Source: IMCC26256 sp037146835
GTDB taxonomy: Bacteria; Actinomycetota; Acidimicrobiia; IMCC26256
Direction: 5' to 3'
Length of the DNA: 64,000 nucleotides
Assembly (NCBI GenBank): GCA_037146835.1
Contig: JBAWWI010000002.1
Span: 7,733 to 71,732, forward strand
In this document: one piece after another, positions 45,423 through 55,731 of the stretch
How positions within the stretch are numbered: position 1 is the first letter of the stretch
How the letters are laid out: each line of letters opens with the position of its first letter
Program-made: the position numbers and the translations under genes
Notes under the pieces: model-generated
What the model was told of the DNA's origin: nothing
The model's database searches: none
Seen by the model: only the letters and a program-made list of their open reading frames with translations

Positions 45423-46063
45423 CGGGCACCTGCTTTTACTGCGTTACGTAGGAATACAAGCCCGCCCTTGGGGCCGGGGATTGCGCCACGAACAAGGATG
45501 ATTCCTCGCTCAGCGTCGCCCTCTACGACCATAAGGTTGAGGGTGGTGGTCTTGGCATGCCCCATCTGTCCAGCCATCTTCATACCCTTGAAGACGCGAG
45601 ATGGTGTGGCGCATGCGCCGATTGATCCGGGAGCACGGTGAGCCTTGTGGTTACCGTGGCTAGCACCTTGACCCTTGAAGTTGTGTCGCTTCATAACTCC
45701 AGCGAAACCCTTACCCTTTGAGATGCCAGTGACGTCAATAAGCTCGCCGGCCTCAAATAGTTCGGCTGTGATTACCTGGCCGACGGCATATGCACTGAGG
45801 TCATCAACACGCATCTCTGCGAGGTGATTAGTGGCCTCGGCATTAGCTGCCTTCAGGTGACCAAGCTCGGGCTTAGATAGTCGACGGGGCTTTGCATCGC
45901 CGAAGGCGATCTGCACAGCCGAGTATCCATCACGCTCTGGTGTCTTGAGTTGGACGACGCGACAAGGACCAGCCTGGATCACCGTAACCGGTACTACCCG
46001 GTTCTCGGAGTCCCAGACTTGGGTCATGCCGAGCTTTCGCCCTAAAATCCCCTTGGATGCCAT
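45419..46063 (-). CDS. rplC: 50S ribosomal protein L3
   Basis: A 214-residue protein: MASKGILGRKLGMTQVWD fixes the start at 46063, with GAGGAAG upstream. GISKGKGFAGVMKRHNFKGQGASHGNHKAHRAPGSIGACATPSRVFKGMKMAGQMG contains the L3 loop. It lies 254 bases after rpsJ, a much longer gap than elsewhere in this operon. Confidence 0.97.
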   Translation of the reverse strand: MASKGILGRKLGMTQVWDSENRVVPVTVIQAGPCRVVQLKTPERDGYSAVQIAFGDAKPRRLSKPELGHLKAANAEATNHLAEMRVDDLSAYAVGQVITAELFEAGELIDVTGISKGKGFAGVMKRHNFKGQGASHGNHKAHRAPGSIGACATPSRVFKGMKMAGQMGHAKTTTLNLMVVEGDAERGIILVRGAIPGPKGGLVFLRNAVKAGAR

Positions 46064-46317
46064 GTGGCTTCCTCGCCTACTCTTCTCATGCGAACGCTCC
46101 GCAGGGCGGGTGCCCGGCGGAGCGATCAGTTCGGTTGTGCTCTGCGGGTTCCCCAAAGGATCTTGGGGCTACCGGAGACGTCGGTTTAGCCAGAGTGATT
46201 AACTCACTAGGGCTGAGTCGGAGGACCCTAGCCGACACCAGTGGTAGGTGTCGAATGGAGACTCCATATCGAGGGAAAACTCCTCGATTTATTCTTATAG
46301 GTGCTTTTCAGGCTTAG
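46064..46317 (-). promoter_or_regulatory. Multi-hairpin rpsJ-rplC intercistronic RNA element
   Basis: In transcription order on the minus strand the 254-base spacer can form: a 7-bp stem ATCGAGG/CCTCGAT (46268-46288), a 7-bp stem CGACACC/GGTGTCG (46233-46253), a 6-bp stem CTAGGG/CCCTAG (46207-46231), a 6-bp stem CCCCAA/TTGGGG (46151-46168), and an 8-bp stem CGCTCCGC/GCGGAGCG with a further GGGC/GCCC inside it (46095-46124), ending 31 bases before rplC. No U-run follows any stem. The likely role is a ribosomal-protein-responsive leader for rplC-rplD and beyond. Confidence 0.6.
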
Positions 46318-46644
46318 TTAGACGCCCTGAAGCTTGATCTCGATATCGACCCCAGCAGGGAGATCGAGGCGCTGAAGCGACTCAATCGTCTTTGCGGCAG
46401 GGTCAACGATGTCGATTAGACGCTTGTGGATACGCATCTCAAAGTGCTCGCGAGAGTCCTTGTTGACGTGTGGTGAGCGAATAACGGTATAGCGGTGCTT
46501 CTCCGTGGGGAGAGGGATCGGTCCGCGGATCTTGGCTCCAGTACGAACAACGGTCTCGACGATCTTCTTCGTCGACTGATCGATGATCTCGTGGTCATAG
46601 GCCTTGAGCCGGATTCGGATTTTTTGCCCCTTGGCGTCAGCCAT
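46318..46644 (-). CDS. rpsJ: 30S ribosomal protein S10
   Basis: A 108-residue protein: KIRIRLKAYDHEIIDQSTKKIVETVVRTGAKIRGPIPLPTEKHRYTVIRSPHVNKDSREHFEMRIHKRLIDI is the full S10 signature. It follows tuf by 32 bases, so the str and S10 operons are contiguous. Confidence 0.98.
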   Translation of the reverse strand: MADAKGQKIRIRLKAYDHEIIDQSTKKIVETVVRTGAKIRGPIPLPTEKHRYTVIRSPHVNKDSREHFEMRIHKRLIDIVDPAAKTIESLQRLDLPAGVDIEIKLQGV

Positions 46645-46676
46645 GGTGTGCCTCTCGTTTTCTTTTAGTTAAAGAC

Positions 46677-47864
46677 TTACTTGATGATGCTGACCACGCG
46701 ACCAGCACCCACTGTACGACCACCCTCACGAATAGCGAAACGGAGACCTTCCTCCATCGCGATCGGGTTAATCAACTCCACATTCATCTCAGTGTTGTCA
46801 CCCGGCATAACCATCTCCACACCATCAGGCAAAGCAATCATGCCCGTAATGTCAGTAGTACGGAAATAGAACTGCGGACGATAGTTACCAAAGAAAGGAG
46901 TATGGCGACCACCCTCCTCCTTCGTCAACACATACACCTGAGCAAGAAACTCAGTGTGAGGAAGAATCGAACCCGGCTTAGCCAAAACCTGACCACGCTC
47001 AACATCTTCTTTCTTCGTTCCACGAAGAAGAGCACCAATGTTGTCCCCAGCACGCCCCTCATCAAGAAGCTTGCGGAACATCTCAACACCAGTACAAGTC
47101 GTCTTCGTCGTAGGACGAATACCAACAATCTCAATCTCGTCGTTGACGTTCACAATTCCACGCTCAACACGACCAGTAACAACAGTTCCACGACCAGTGA
47201 TCGTGAACACATCCTCAATAGGCATCAAGAAAGGCTTATCAATCTCACGCACAGGCTCAACAATGAAGTCATCAACAGCAGCCATCAAATCGAGAATTGC
47301 TTGACCCCACGTCTCGTCGCCCTCAAGAGCTTTAAGCGCAGAAACACGCACAATTGGAGTGTCATCACCAGGAAAGTCGTACTCGTTAAGAAGCTCACGA
47401 ACCTCGAGCTCTACAAGCTCAAGAAGCTCCTCATCATCAACCATGTCGGACTTATTCAAAGCCACAACAATTGAAGGCACACCAACCTGGCGAGCAAGCA
47501 ACACATGCTCACGCGTCTGAGGCATAGGACCATCAGTAGCAGCAACAACAAGAATCGCGCCATCCATCTGCGCAGCACCCGTGATCATGTTCTTGATGTA
47601 GTCAGCGTGACCAGGGCAGTCAACATGCGCATAGTGACGATTATCAGTCTCATACTCAACATGAGAAATAGAGATCGTTATTCCACGAGCCTTCTCCTCA
47701 GGAGCCTTATCGATCTGATCAAACGCAGTCGCAGTCACATTCGGATTGTGATCAGCCAACACCCGCGTAATCGCAGCAGTCAACGTGGTCTTCCCATGGT
47801 CAATATGACCAATCGTTCCGATATTCAAATGCGGCTTATTACGCTCAAACTTTGCCTTACCCAT
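46677..47864 (-). CDS. tuf: Elongation factor Tu, copy 1
   Basis: A 395-residue GTPase that delivers aminoacyl-tRNA. GHIDHGKTT (P-loop), the switch segment RGITI, DCPGHADY and NKSD are intact, and the C-terminus is GGRTVGAGRVVSIIK. Its synonymous codons differ from those of fusA and rpsJ on either side: many T- or G-ending codons (AAT, TTT, CAT, TTG, ACG, GTG) where neighbours use C-ending ones. A second copy enters the window at the right edge with the same 3' end. Confidence 0.98.
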   Translation of the reverse strand: MGKAKFERNKPHLNIGTIGHIDHGKTTLTAAITRVLADHNPNVTATAFDQIDKAPEEKARGITISISHVEYETDNRHYAHVDCPGHADYIKNMITGAAQMDGAILVVAATDGPMPQTREHVLLARQVGVPSIVVALNKSDMVDDEELLELVELEVRELLNEYDFPGDDTPIVRVSALKALEGDETWGQAILDLMAAVDDFIVEPVREIDKPFLMPIEDVFTITGRGTVVTGRVERGIVNVNDEIEIVGIRPTTKTTCTGVEMFRKLLDEGRAGDNIGALLRGTKKEDVERGQVLAKPGSILPHTEFLAQVYVLTKEEGGRHTPFFGNYRPQFYFRTTDITGMIALPDGVEMVMPGDNTEMNVELINPIAMEEGLRFAIREGGRTVGAGRVVSIIK

Positions 47865-47940
47865 TTTGGGTCTCGCTCCTTCTCGCGTCGAACGCGTAGT
47901 TGCTCATTATTTCTTGGCTTCTATTACTGATGACCTTTAC

Positions 47941-47988
47941 TGAAGTACTGAAGTACTGGAGTACTGAAGTGCTGGAGTGCTGAAGTGC
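47941..47988. repeat. Eight-base tandem repeat in the fusA-tuf spacer
   Basis: Six tandem copies of an 8-base unit (tgaagtac, tggagtac, tgaagtgc, tggagtgc variants) directly before the fusA stop region. The junctions contain the palindrome agtact, so the RNA could form several small alternative hairpins. It sits between fusA and tuf, where variation in number could affect their coupling. Confidence 0.8.
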
Positions 47989-48002
47989 GCAGTGCTCGCC
48001 CG

Positions 48003-50090
<2,088 letters not shown>

Positions 50091-50212
50091 TTGTTTTCGT
50101 CTGCTCTCGTGAGTGAGTCGTTTTATGCGTCTGAGTAATGTTTTTTGTCAATTTTGTTCTTAACCAATTTGGATCTTTATTGCTTATTCGTAATAGCGGT
50201 GCTGTCGCGGCT

Positions 50213-50270
50213 GCGGCGTCGGAGTCGTAGCCGGCGGTCGGTAAGACCGTAGACACGACACCGACGCCGC
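50213..50270 (-). promoter_or_regulatory. Strong hairpin in the rpsG-fusA spacer
   Basis: A 10-bp perfect stem GCGGCGTCGG/CCGACGCCGC (50213-50222 with 50261-50270) continues, after one mismatch, with GTCGT/ACGAC (50224-50228 with 50255-50259), and encloses a 5-bp hairpin CGGTC/GACCG (50235-50249). There is no U-run downstream, so it is not a standard terminator. It may be an RNA-processing site, a stability barrier, or a ribosomal-protein-binding element. Confidence 0.65.
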
Positions 50271-50301
50271 CCCCGCTTGCGTCGTTTTGGCTATGCACCT
50301 A

Positions 50302-50772
50302 CTACCAGCGGTAGTGGGCGAACGCCTTGTTAGATTCGGCCATTTTCTGAAGGTCATCTTTGCGCTTGATAGCTGCACCGAGACCATTGCTGGCATCCAT
50401 AATCTCAGATGCAAGACGCTCCGCCATCGTGCGCTCGCGGCGCTGGCGTGAGTAACCAACTACCCAGCGAATGGCAAGGGTAGTTGCACGGCGTGGTCGC
50501 ACCTCAACGGGAACCTGGTAAGTAGCTCCACCAACTCGGCGGCTACGAACCTCAAGTGCTGGGCGAACATTCTCGACTGCACGCTTGAGAGTAGGCACCG
50601 GGTCGGAGCCTGTCTTACGCTCAATCTCAGAGAGTGCGTCATAGACGATCTTCTCTGCAGTAGAGCGCTTGCCTTGAACAAGAATCTTGTTTACTAGCTG
50701 AGTAACTACAACCGAACGGTAAACCGGGTCGGGGAGAAGTTCTCTGCGTGCTGCTGGTCCTTTACGTGGCAT
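50302..50772 (-). CDS. rpsG: 30S ribosomal protein S7
   Basis: A 156-residue protein: MPRKGPAARRELLPDPVYRSVVVTQLVNKILVQGKRSTAEKIVYDAL and VRPRRATTLAIRWVVGYSRQRRERTMAERLASEIMDASNGLGAAIKRKDDLQKMAESNKAFAHYRW, both S7 signatures. Two bases separate it from rpsL. Confidence 0.98.
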   Translation of the reverse strand: MPRKGPAARRELLPDPVYRSVVVTQLVNKILVQGKRSTAEKIVYDALSEIERKTGSDPVPTLKRAVENVRPALEVRSRRVGGATYQVPVEVRPRRATTLAIRWVVGYSRQRRERTMAERLASEIMDASNGLGAAIKRKDDLQKMAESNKAFAHYRW

Positions 50773-50774
50773 CT

Positions 50775-51143
50775 CTAGCCCTTCTTCGCGCCGTAGCGGC
50801 TACGGGCCTGCTTGCGGTTGGCGACGCCACTTGCATCGAGCGCACCGCGCACGATTTTGTAGCGGACACCAGGGAGGTCTTTCACGCGGCCACCACGCAC
50901 AAGCACAATGGAGTGCTCCTGCAGGTTGTGGCCGACGCCTGGGATGTAAGCCGTAATCTCAACACCGGTGCTGAGACGCACACGAGCAACTTTGCGGAGT
51001 GCAGAGTTTGGCTTCTTAGGAGTAGTCGTAAAGACGCGCGTGCATACGCCGCGTCGCTGCGGTGATCCCTTGAGTGCTGGGGTCTTTGACTTATCTACTT
51101 TGGACTCTCGGCCCTTACGGACCAATTGAGCGATGGTGGGCAC
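50775..51143 (-). CDS. rpsL: 30S ribosomal protein S12
   Basis: A 122-residue protein from a GTG with AGGAGA upstream. PQRRGVCTRVFTTTPKKPNSALRKVARVRLSTGVEITAYIPGVGHNLQEHSIVLVRGGRVKDLPGVRYKIVRG includes the decoding-site lysines in their usual state, so no streptomycin-resistance substitution is apparent. It begins the str operon, 147 bases after rpoC. Confidence 0.97.
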   Translation of the reverse strand: MPTIAQLVRKGRESKVDKSKTPALKGSPQRRGVCTRVFTTTPKKPNSALRKVARVRLSTGVEITAYIPGVGHNLQEHSIVLVRGGRVKDLPGVRYKIVRGALDASGVANRKQARSRYGAKKG

Positions 51144-51290
51144 AGGTCTCCTGTGATGTTAAAAACTTCTCGGATAACGACGATCTCGGTTAGCTGCGCC
51201 AGAAGGCGGGTGCGCACCGGGTCGCCAAGGATACGGTCAGGGCGCCTCGCCGGGCAAACCCCAGCGATAATTGCCCCTTCCGGGATTGAA

Positions 51291-54200
51291 TCAAGCTCCG
51301 GCTGCGCTCTCCCCCGGCTCGTCTGTCTCGTCACTCTCGAGAATCTCAAGGGTCTCAAGAACCTCTAGAACCTCGGCGACCTCCTCGATCGCTGCTAGCT
51401 CTTCGAGGGCCTCGATAGCCACCTCAGCGGCGACAATCTCCTCGAAAATCTCTACCGCTGCGATTGCTTCGATCTCAGCGATCTCCTCTGGAGTTGCCCC
51501 AACCTCAGCGATTGCGACGGCCTCCATGATGTCCGAGATCGCAGCTACGGCGTCCTCTGCAACCTTGTCCTCGATTGCCTCGAATACCTCTTCGACCGCC
51601 TCGACGACTTCCTCGATCGCAGTCTCAATTACCTCTGCGGCTACCGCTTGATCCTTCGCACTTGAGGCATGGGTCCAGGAGAGATCCGGGGCCGCCTGCT
51701 CCTCATGCGCAGTGGTCAAGTACTCGAGAAGACCCTCTGTGTCTGATGAGTAATAAGGCATTGGCTCATAGAAGGGAGCCTCGGTAGCAATCTCGCGGTA
51801 GACGGGCATTCCCGTACCAGCCGGGATGAGCTTGCCGATGATGACATTCTCCTTGAGGCCCTCGAGTCCGTCTTCACGACCCTCGATAGCTGCCTCGGTA
51901 AGCACTCGGGTTGTCTCCTGGAAGGAGGCAGCCGATAGCCATGAGTCCGTGGCGAGAGATGCCTTCGTGATTCCCATCAACTCTGGGCGACCCTCAGCGG
52001 GGCGCTTTCCATCATCAACGAGTGCCTTGTTGGTCTCCGCATACTTGCGAGAGTCGACCTTGGAGCCCGGAAGGAACTCCGTGTCTCCAGGCTCAAGCAC
52101 GGTTACACGACGAAGCATCTGACGAACGATTACCTCAACGTGCTTGTCGTGGATTGACACACCCTGCTCGCGGTACACGTTCTGTACCTGGTCAACGAGG
52201 TACTGCTGAGTAGCGCGAATTCCAAGAATGTCGAGAATACGCTTTGGATCACGTGGTGTTGAGGCCTCGCCGACGAGTGCATCTCCGGCTGTTACCTCTG
52301 AACCGTTAGCAACCTGAAGGCGAGCACGACGTGATACTGGGTACTCGTCCTCTGTTCCATCATCTGCGATAACAGTGATGACCAACTCGCCCTTCTCGTT
52401 CTCTCCGAGACGAACAACACCTGTCGTTGCGGTCAAGACTGCAGCACCCTTAGGTGTACGTGCCTCGAACAACTCAACGACGCGTGGAAGACCGTGAGTG
52501 ATGTCCTCTCCAGCTACACCACCAGTGTGGAAGGTACGCATGGTGAGCTGTGTTCCAGGCTCACCAATTGACTGAGCAGCGATGATGCCTACTGCCTCGC
52601 CAAGCTCAACCATCTTCCCAGTGGCGAGCATCGTTCCGTAGCAGGTGCTGCAGATTCCACGAGTTGAGTCACAGGTAAGTGCAGAGCGAACACGAATACG
52701 CTTCACAGCGGAGTCGTCGCGCAGCACATCGGTTAGTTCCTCAGTGATCTCAGTGTTGCGCGGAAGCACAGTTCCATCGGCCAACTTAAGGTCCTCGGCG
52801 AGGCAACGGCTGCGAATAGTGGTACGCAGTGTGCGCTGGGACTCTGGCCCAACATCCTCAATCCAGATTCCACGAGTTGAACCACAGTCAATGTCACGCA
52901 CGATTAGTTCCTGCGAAACGTCAACGAGTCGACGTGTCAGGTAACCAGAGTCAGCGGTACGAAGTGCAGTATCGGCGAGACCCTTGCGTGCACCGTGAGT
53001 TGAGATGAAGTACTCAAGGACCGAGAGGCCCTCACGGAAGTTGCTCTTGATGGGTCGAGGAATGATCTCGCCACGTGGGTTCGCGACTAGACCACGCATA
53101 CCTGCGATCTGACGGACCTGCATGACGTTTCCGCGAGCGCCGGATCCAATCATCATCTCGATTGGGTTGAAGATGTCACCCTGCTGAAGCTCGCGCATCA
53201 CCTTGGTTACATCCTCGGTCGCGCTTGTCCAGATCTCGATCTCACGCTGACGACGCTCTTCGTCGGTCAGGATGCCCTGCTCATACTGCTGCTCAACCTT
53301 TGCGGCCTTGACCTCATTCTCGTTAAGCAGTTTTGCCTTCTCAGGCGGGGTACGAACATCGGCGATCGAGATGGTGAGCCCAGCACGAGTTGCGTAGTCG
53401 AATCCAAGGTCTTTCAGGTTGTCGAGTGAACGAGCAACCTCAGCCTTATCAAACTGCGCAACCAAGTTGCTGACAACATCGGATACATCGCCCTTACGGA
53501 ACGCTGTGTCGTTGTTCCCAAATGGGAAAGCCATCGCTGCTGGGAGTGCCTCAGCAAAGCGAAGGCGTCCAAGAGATGTCTCAACAAGCACTCGGTCATC
53601 AGAGGCGCGACGTACTACGGGGTTATCTGCAGCGGCAGGATCAGTGATCCACTCGCCCTTAGCTTCATCCCAGTTCTCGCGTGCCTTGAACTGCTCGGCA
53701 GGGAACCTATCGCCAGAGACGCGAATGCGTAACGGGCGGTGAAGGTTTACCCCTGGAGCACCGTTAGCTGCACGCGTGTCATATGCCATAGTCGCTTCGT
53801 TAAGAGATGCGAATACTTCGCGCTCCTCATCGGCGAGGTCTGAGAACTTACGGATTACACCGTTGTCATCGGTCTCTAGAACCGTTAGGTAGTAGGCGCC
53901 GATAATCATGTCCTGGCTAGGAACCGCGATCGGGCTTCCATGTGCAGGTGAGAGCACGTTGTGTGCGCTCAGCATGAGGATACGGGCCTCGGCCTGAGCC
54001 TCGGCACTTAGGGGAAGGTGGACAGCCATCTGGTCACCATCGAAGTCGGCGTTGAACGCCGAGCAGACGAGTGGGTGGATCTGAATGGCCTTGCCCTCGA
54101 TGAGAACAGGCTCGAAGGCCTGGATACCAAGACGGTGAAGAGTTGGGGCGCGGTTTAGGAACACTGGGTGCTCCATGATCACGTCTTCGAGCACATCCCA

Positions 54201-55667
54201 CACCTGCGGGCGTGCACGCTCAACCATGCGCTTTGCAGACTTGATGTTCTGCGCGTACTCAAGATCTACAAGCTTCTTCATAACGAAAGGCTTGAAGAGC
54301 TCTAGTGCCATCTGCTTTGGAAGTCCGCACTGGCGGAGTTTGAGCTGAGGTCCGGCAACAATTACGGAACGGCCTGAGTAGTCAACGCGCTTGCCGAGAA
54401 GGTTCTGACGGAATCTTCCCTGCTTGCCCTTCAACATGTCAGAGAGCGACTTCAGGGGACGGTTACCTGGGCCCGTTACCGGGCGTCCACGGCGGCCGTT
54501 GTCGAATAGTGCGTCGACAGCCTCCTGAAGCATGCGCTTCTCGTTGTTGATGATGATCTCTGGCGCACCGAGATCAAGTAGTCGCTTAAGACGGTTATTA
54601 CGGTTAATAACACGTCGGTATAGGTCGTTTAGGTCGGAGGTCGCGAAGCGTCCACCATCGAGCTGCACCATTGGTCGCAGGTCCGGCGGGATAACTGGGA
54701 CGCAGTCAAGAACCATGCCGAGCGGGGAGTTAACAACCTTGCCGTTCTCATCACGACGGTTGAACGCGGAGACAACTTTAAGGCGCTTGATGGAGCGAGC
54801 CTTCTTCTGTCCCTTTGCACTCTGGCTAAGTTCTTTGAGCTCAATCTCCTCAGACTCGAGGTCGAGACGGCTGATGAGATCCTTAACGGCCTCTGCACCC
54901 ATGCCGCCAGCGAAGTACTCGCCGACTCGATACCTGATCTCGCGCCATACGCGCTCGTCGTCGATGAGTTGCTTGACCTTCAGAGACTTAATCGTGTCGA
55001 AGACAGTCTTCTCGAAGTCGAGGTCAAACTGAGCACGCTCGCGGATCTCCTCAACCTCGCGCTCGGCGAGTTTGCGGATCTTGTCGGTATCGGCCTTCTT
55101 GGCTCCACCGGCCTCTGCGGTAGCAAGCTCTGTCTCAAGTGCCTGAAAACGTGCCTCAATCTCGAGGTCGCGCTTCTTCTCCATGTCGCCGATCTCGGCC
55201 TTGGACTCTGCCTCGATGGTTGGGCGATCGGTGTGGAGACGCTCGGTATCGACCCATGTAACAAGGTTCGATGCGAAGTAGATGACCTTCTCGAGCTGCT
55301 TTGGTGCAATGTCGAGCAGGTAGCCAAGACGGCTTGGAACACCCTTGAAGTACCAGATGTGAGTAACAGGCGCGGCCAGCTCAATGTGGCCCATACGCTC
55401 GCGACGAATCTTCGAGCGAGTGACCTCTACGCCACAGCGCTCGCAGATGATGCCTTTAAAGCGGACGCGCTTGTACTTGCCGCAGTAGCACTCCCAGTCC
55501 TTCGTCGGGCCGAAGATCTTCTCGCAGAAGAGTCCGTCCTTCTCAGGCTTGAGGGTTCGGTAGTTGATCGTCTCTGGCTTCTTTACCTCACCGTCTGACC
55601 ACGCGCGGATCTGGTCCGCTGTGGCGAGAGAGATAGAGAGCTTGTCTGAGGCGTTGACGTCGAGCAC
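51291..55667 (-). CDS. rpoC: RNA polymerase beta' subunit with long acidic tail
   Basis: A 1458-residue subunit. The N-terminal zinc site (CYCGKYKRVRFKGIICERCGVE), the active-site NADFDGDQMAVHLPLS, and the second zinc site (CDSTRGICSTCYG) are intact. The family core ends near residue 1335. The last ~120 residues (51294-51650) are almost only Glu, Ala, Val and Ile with a few Leu, predicted helical. The core is catalytic; the tail is not part of the usual subunit. Confidence 0.97.
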   Translation of the reverse strand: MLDVNASDKLSISLATADQIRAWSDGEVKKPETINYRTLKPEKDGLFCEKIFGPTKDWECYCGKYKRVRFKGIICERCGVEVTRSKIRRERMGHIELAAPVTHIWYFKGVPSRLGYLLDIAPKQLEKVIYFASNLVTWVDTERLHTDRPTIEAESKAEIGDMEKKRDLEIEARFQALETELATAEAGGAKKADTDKIRKLAEREVEEIRERAQFDLDFEKTVFDTIKSLKVKQLIDDERVWREIRYRVGEYFAGGMGAEAVKDLISRLDLESEEIELKELSQSAKGQKKARSIKRLKVVSAFNRRDENGKVVNSPLGMVLDCVPVIPPDLRPMVQLDGGRFATSDLNDLYRRVINRNNRLKRLLDLGAPEIIINNEKRMLQEAVDALFDNGRRGRPVTGPGNRPLKSLSDMLKGKQGRFRQNLLGKRVDYSGRSVIVAGPQLKLRQCGLPKQMALELFKPFVMKKLVDLEYAQNIKSAKRMVERARPQVWDVLEDVIMEHPVFLNRAPTLHRLGIQAFEPVLIEGKAIQIHPLVCSAFNADFDGDQMAVHLPLSAEAQAEARILMLSAHNVLSPAHGSPIAVPSQDMIIGAYYLTVLETDDNGVIRKFSDLADEEREVFASLNEATMAYDTRAANGAPGVNLHRPLRIRVSGDRFPAEQFKARENWDEAKGEWITDPAAADNPVVRRASDDRVLVETSLGRLRFAEALPAAMAFPFGNNDTAFRKGDVSDVVSNLVAQFDKAEVARSLDNLKDLGFDYATRAGLTISIADVRTPPEKAKLLNENEVKAAKVEQQYEQGILTDEERRQREIEIWTSATEDVTKVMRELQQGDIFNPIEMMIGSGARGNVMQVRQIAGMRGLVANPRGEIIPRPIKSNFREGLSVLEYFISTHGARKGLADTALRTADSGYLTRRLVDVSQELIVRDIDCGSTRGIWIEDVGPESQRTLRTTIRSRCLAEDLKLADGTVLPRNTEITEELTDVLRDDSAVKRIRVRSALTCDSTRGICSTCYGTMLATGKMVELGEAVGIIAAQSIGEPGTQLTMRTFHTGGVAGEDITHGLPRVVELFEARTPKGAAVLTATTGVVRLGENEKGELVITVIADDGTEDEYPVSRRARLQVANGSEVTAGDALVGEASTPRDPKRILDILGIRATQQYLVDQVQNVYREQGVSIHDKHVEVIVRQMLRRVTVLEPGDTEFLPGSKVDSRKYAETNKALVDDGKRPAEGRPELMGITKASLATDSWLSAASFQETTRVLTEAAIEGREDGLEGLKENVIIGKLIPAGTGMPVYREIATEAPFYEPMPYYSSDTEGLLEYLTTAHEEQAAPDLSWTHASSAKDQAVAAEVIETAIEEVVEAVEEVFEAIEDKVAEDAVAAISDIMEAVAIAEVGATPEEIAEIEAIAAVEIFEEIVAAEVAIEALEELAAIEEVAEVLEVLETLEILESDETDEPGESAAGA

Positions 55668-55731
55668 TGGTGAATCTCCGTCGTTGCAGTTAGTCGGGTG
55701 GGTTGACAGTTGTTACTTGGTAAAAAAGGTG

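Noticed and set aside
46291..46301. Promoter -10 box (TATAAG) in the rpsJ-rplC spacer
   Set aside because: No acceptable -35 sequence lies at the expected distance.
46902..47474. 190-codon plus-strand open frame opposite tuf
   Set aside because: It is a shadow of the skewed tuf codon use; its product is low-complexity and matches no family.
54969..55598. 209-codon plus-strand open frame inside rpoC
   Set aside because: It lies antisense to the conserved N-terminal part of rpoC and looks like a reverse-frame shadow.
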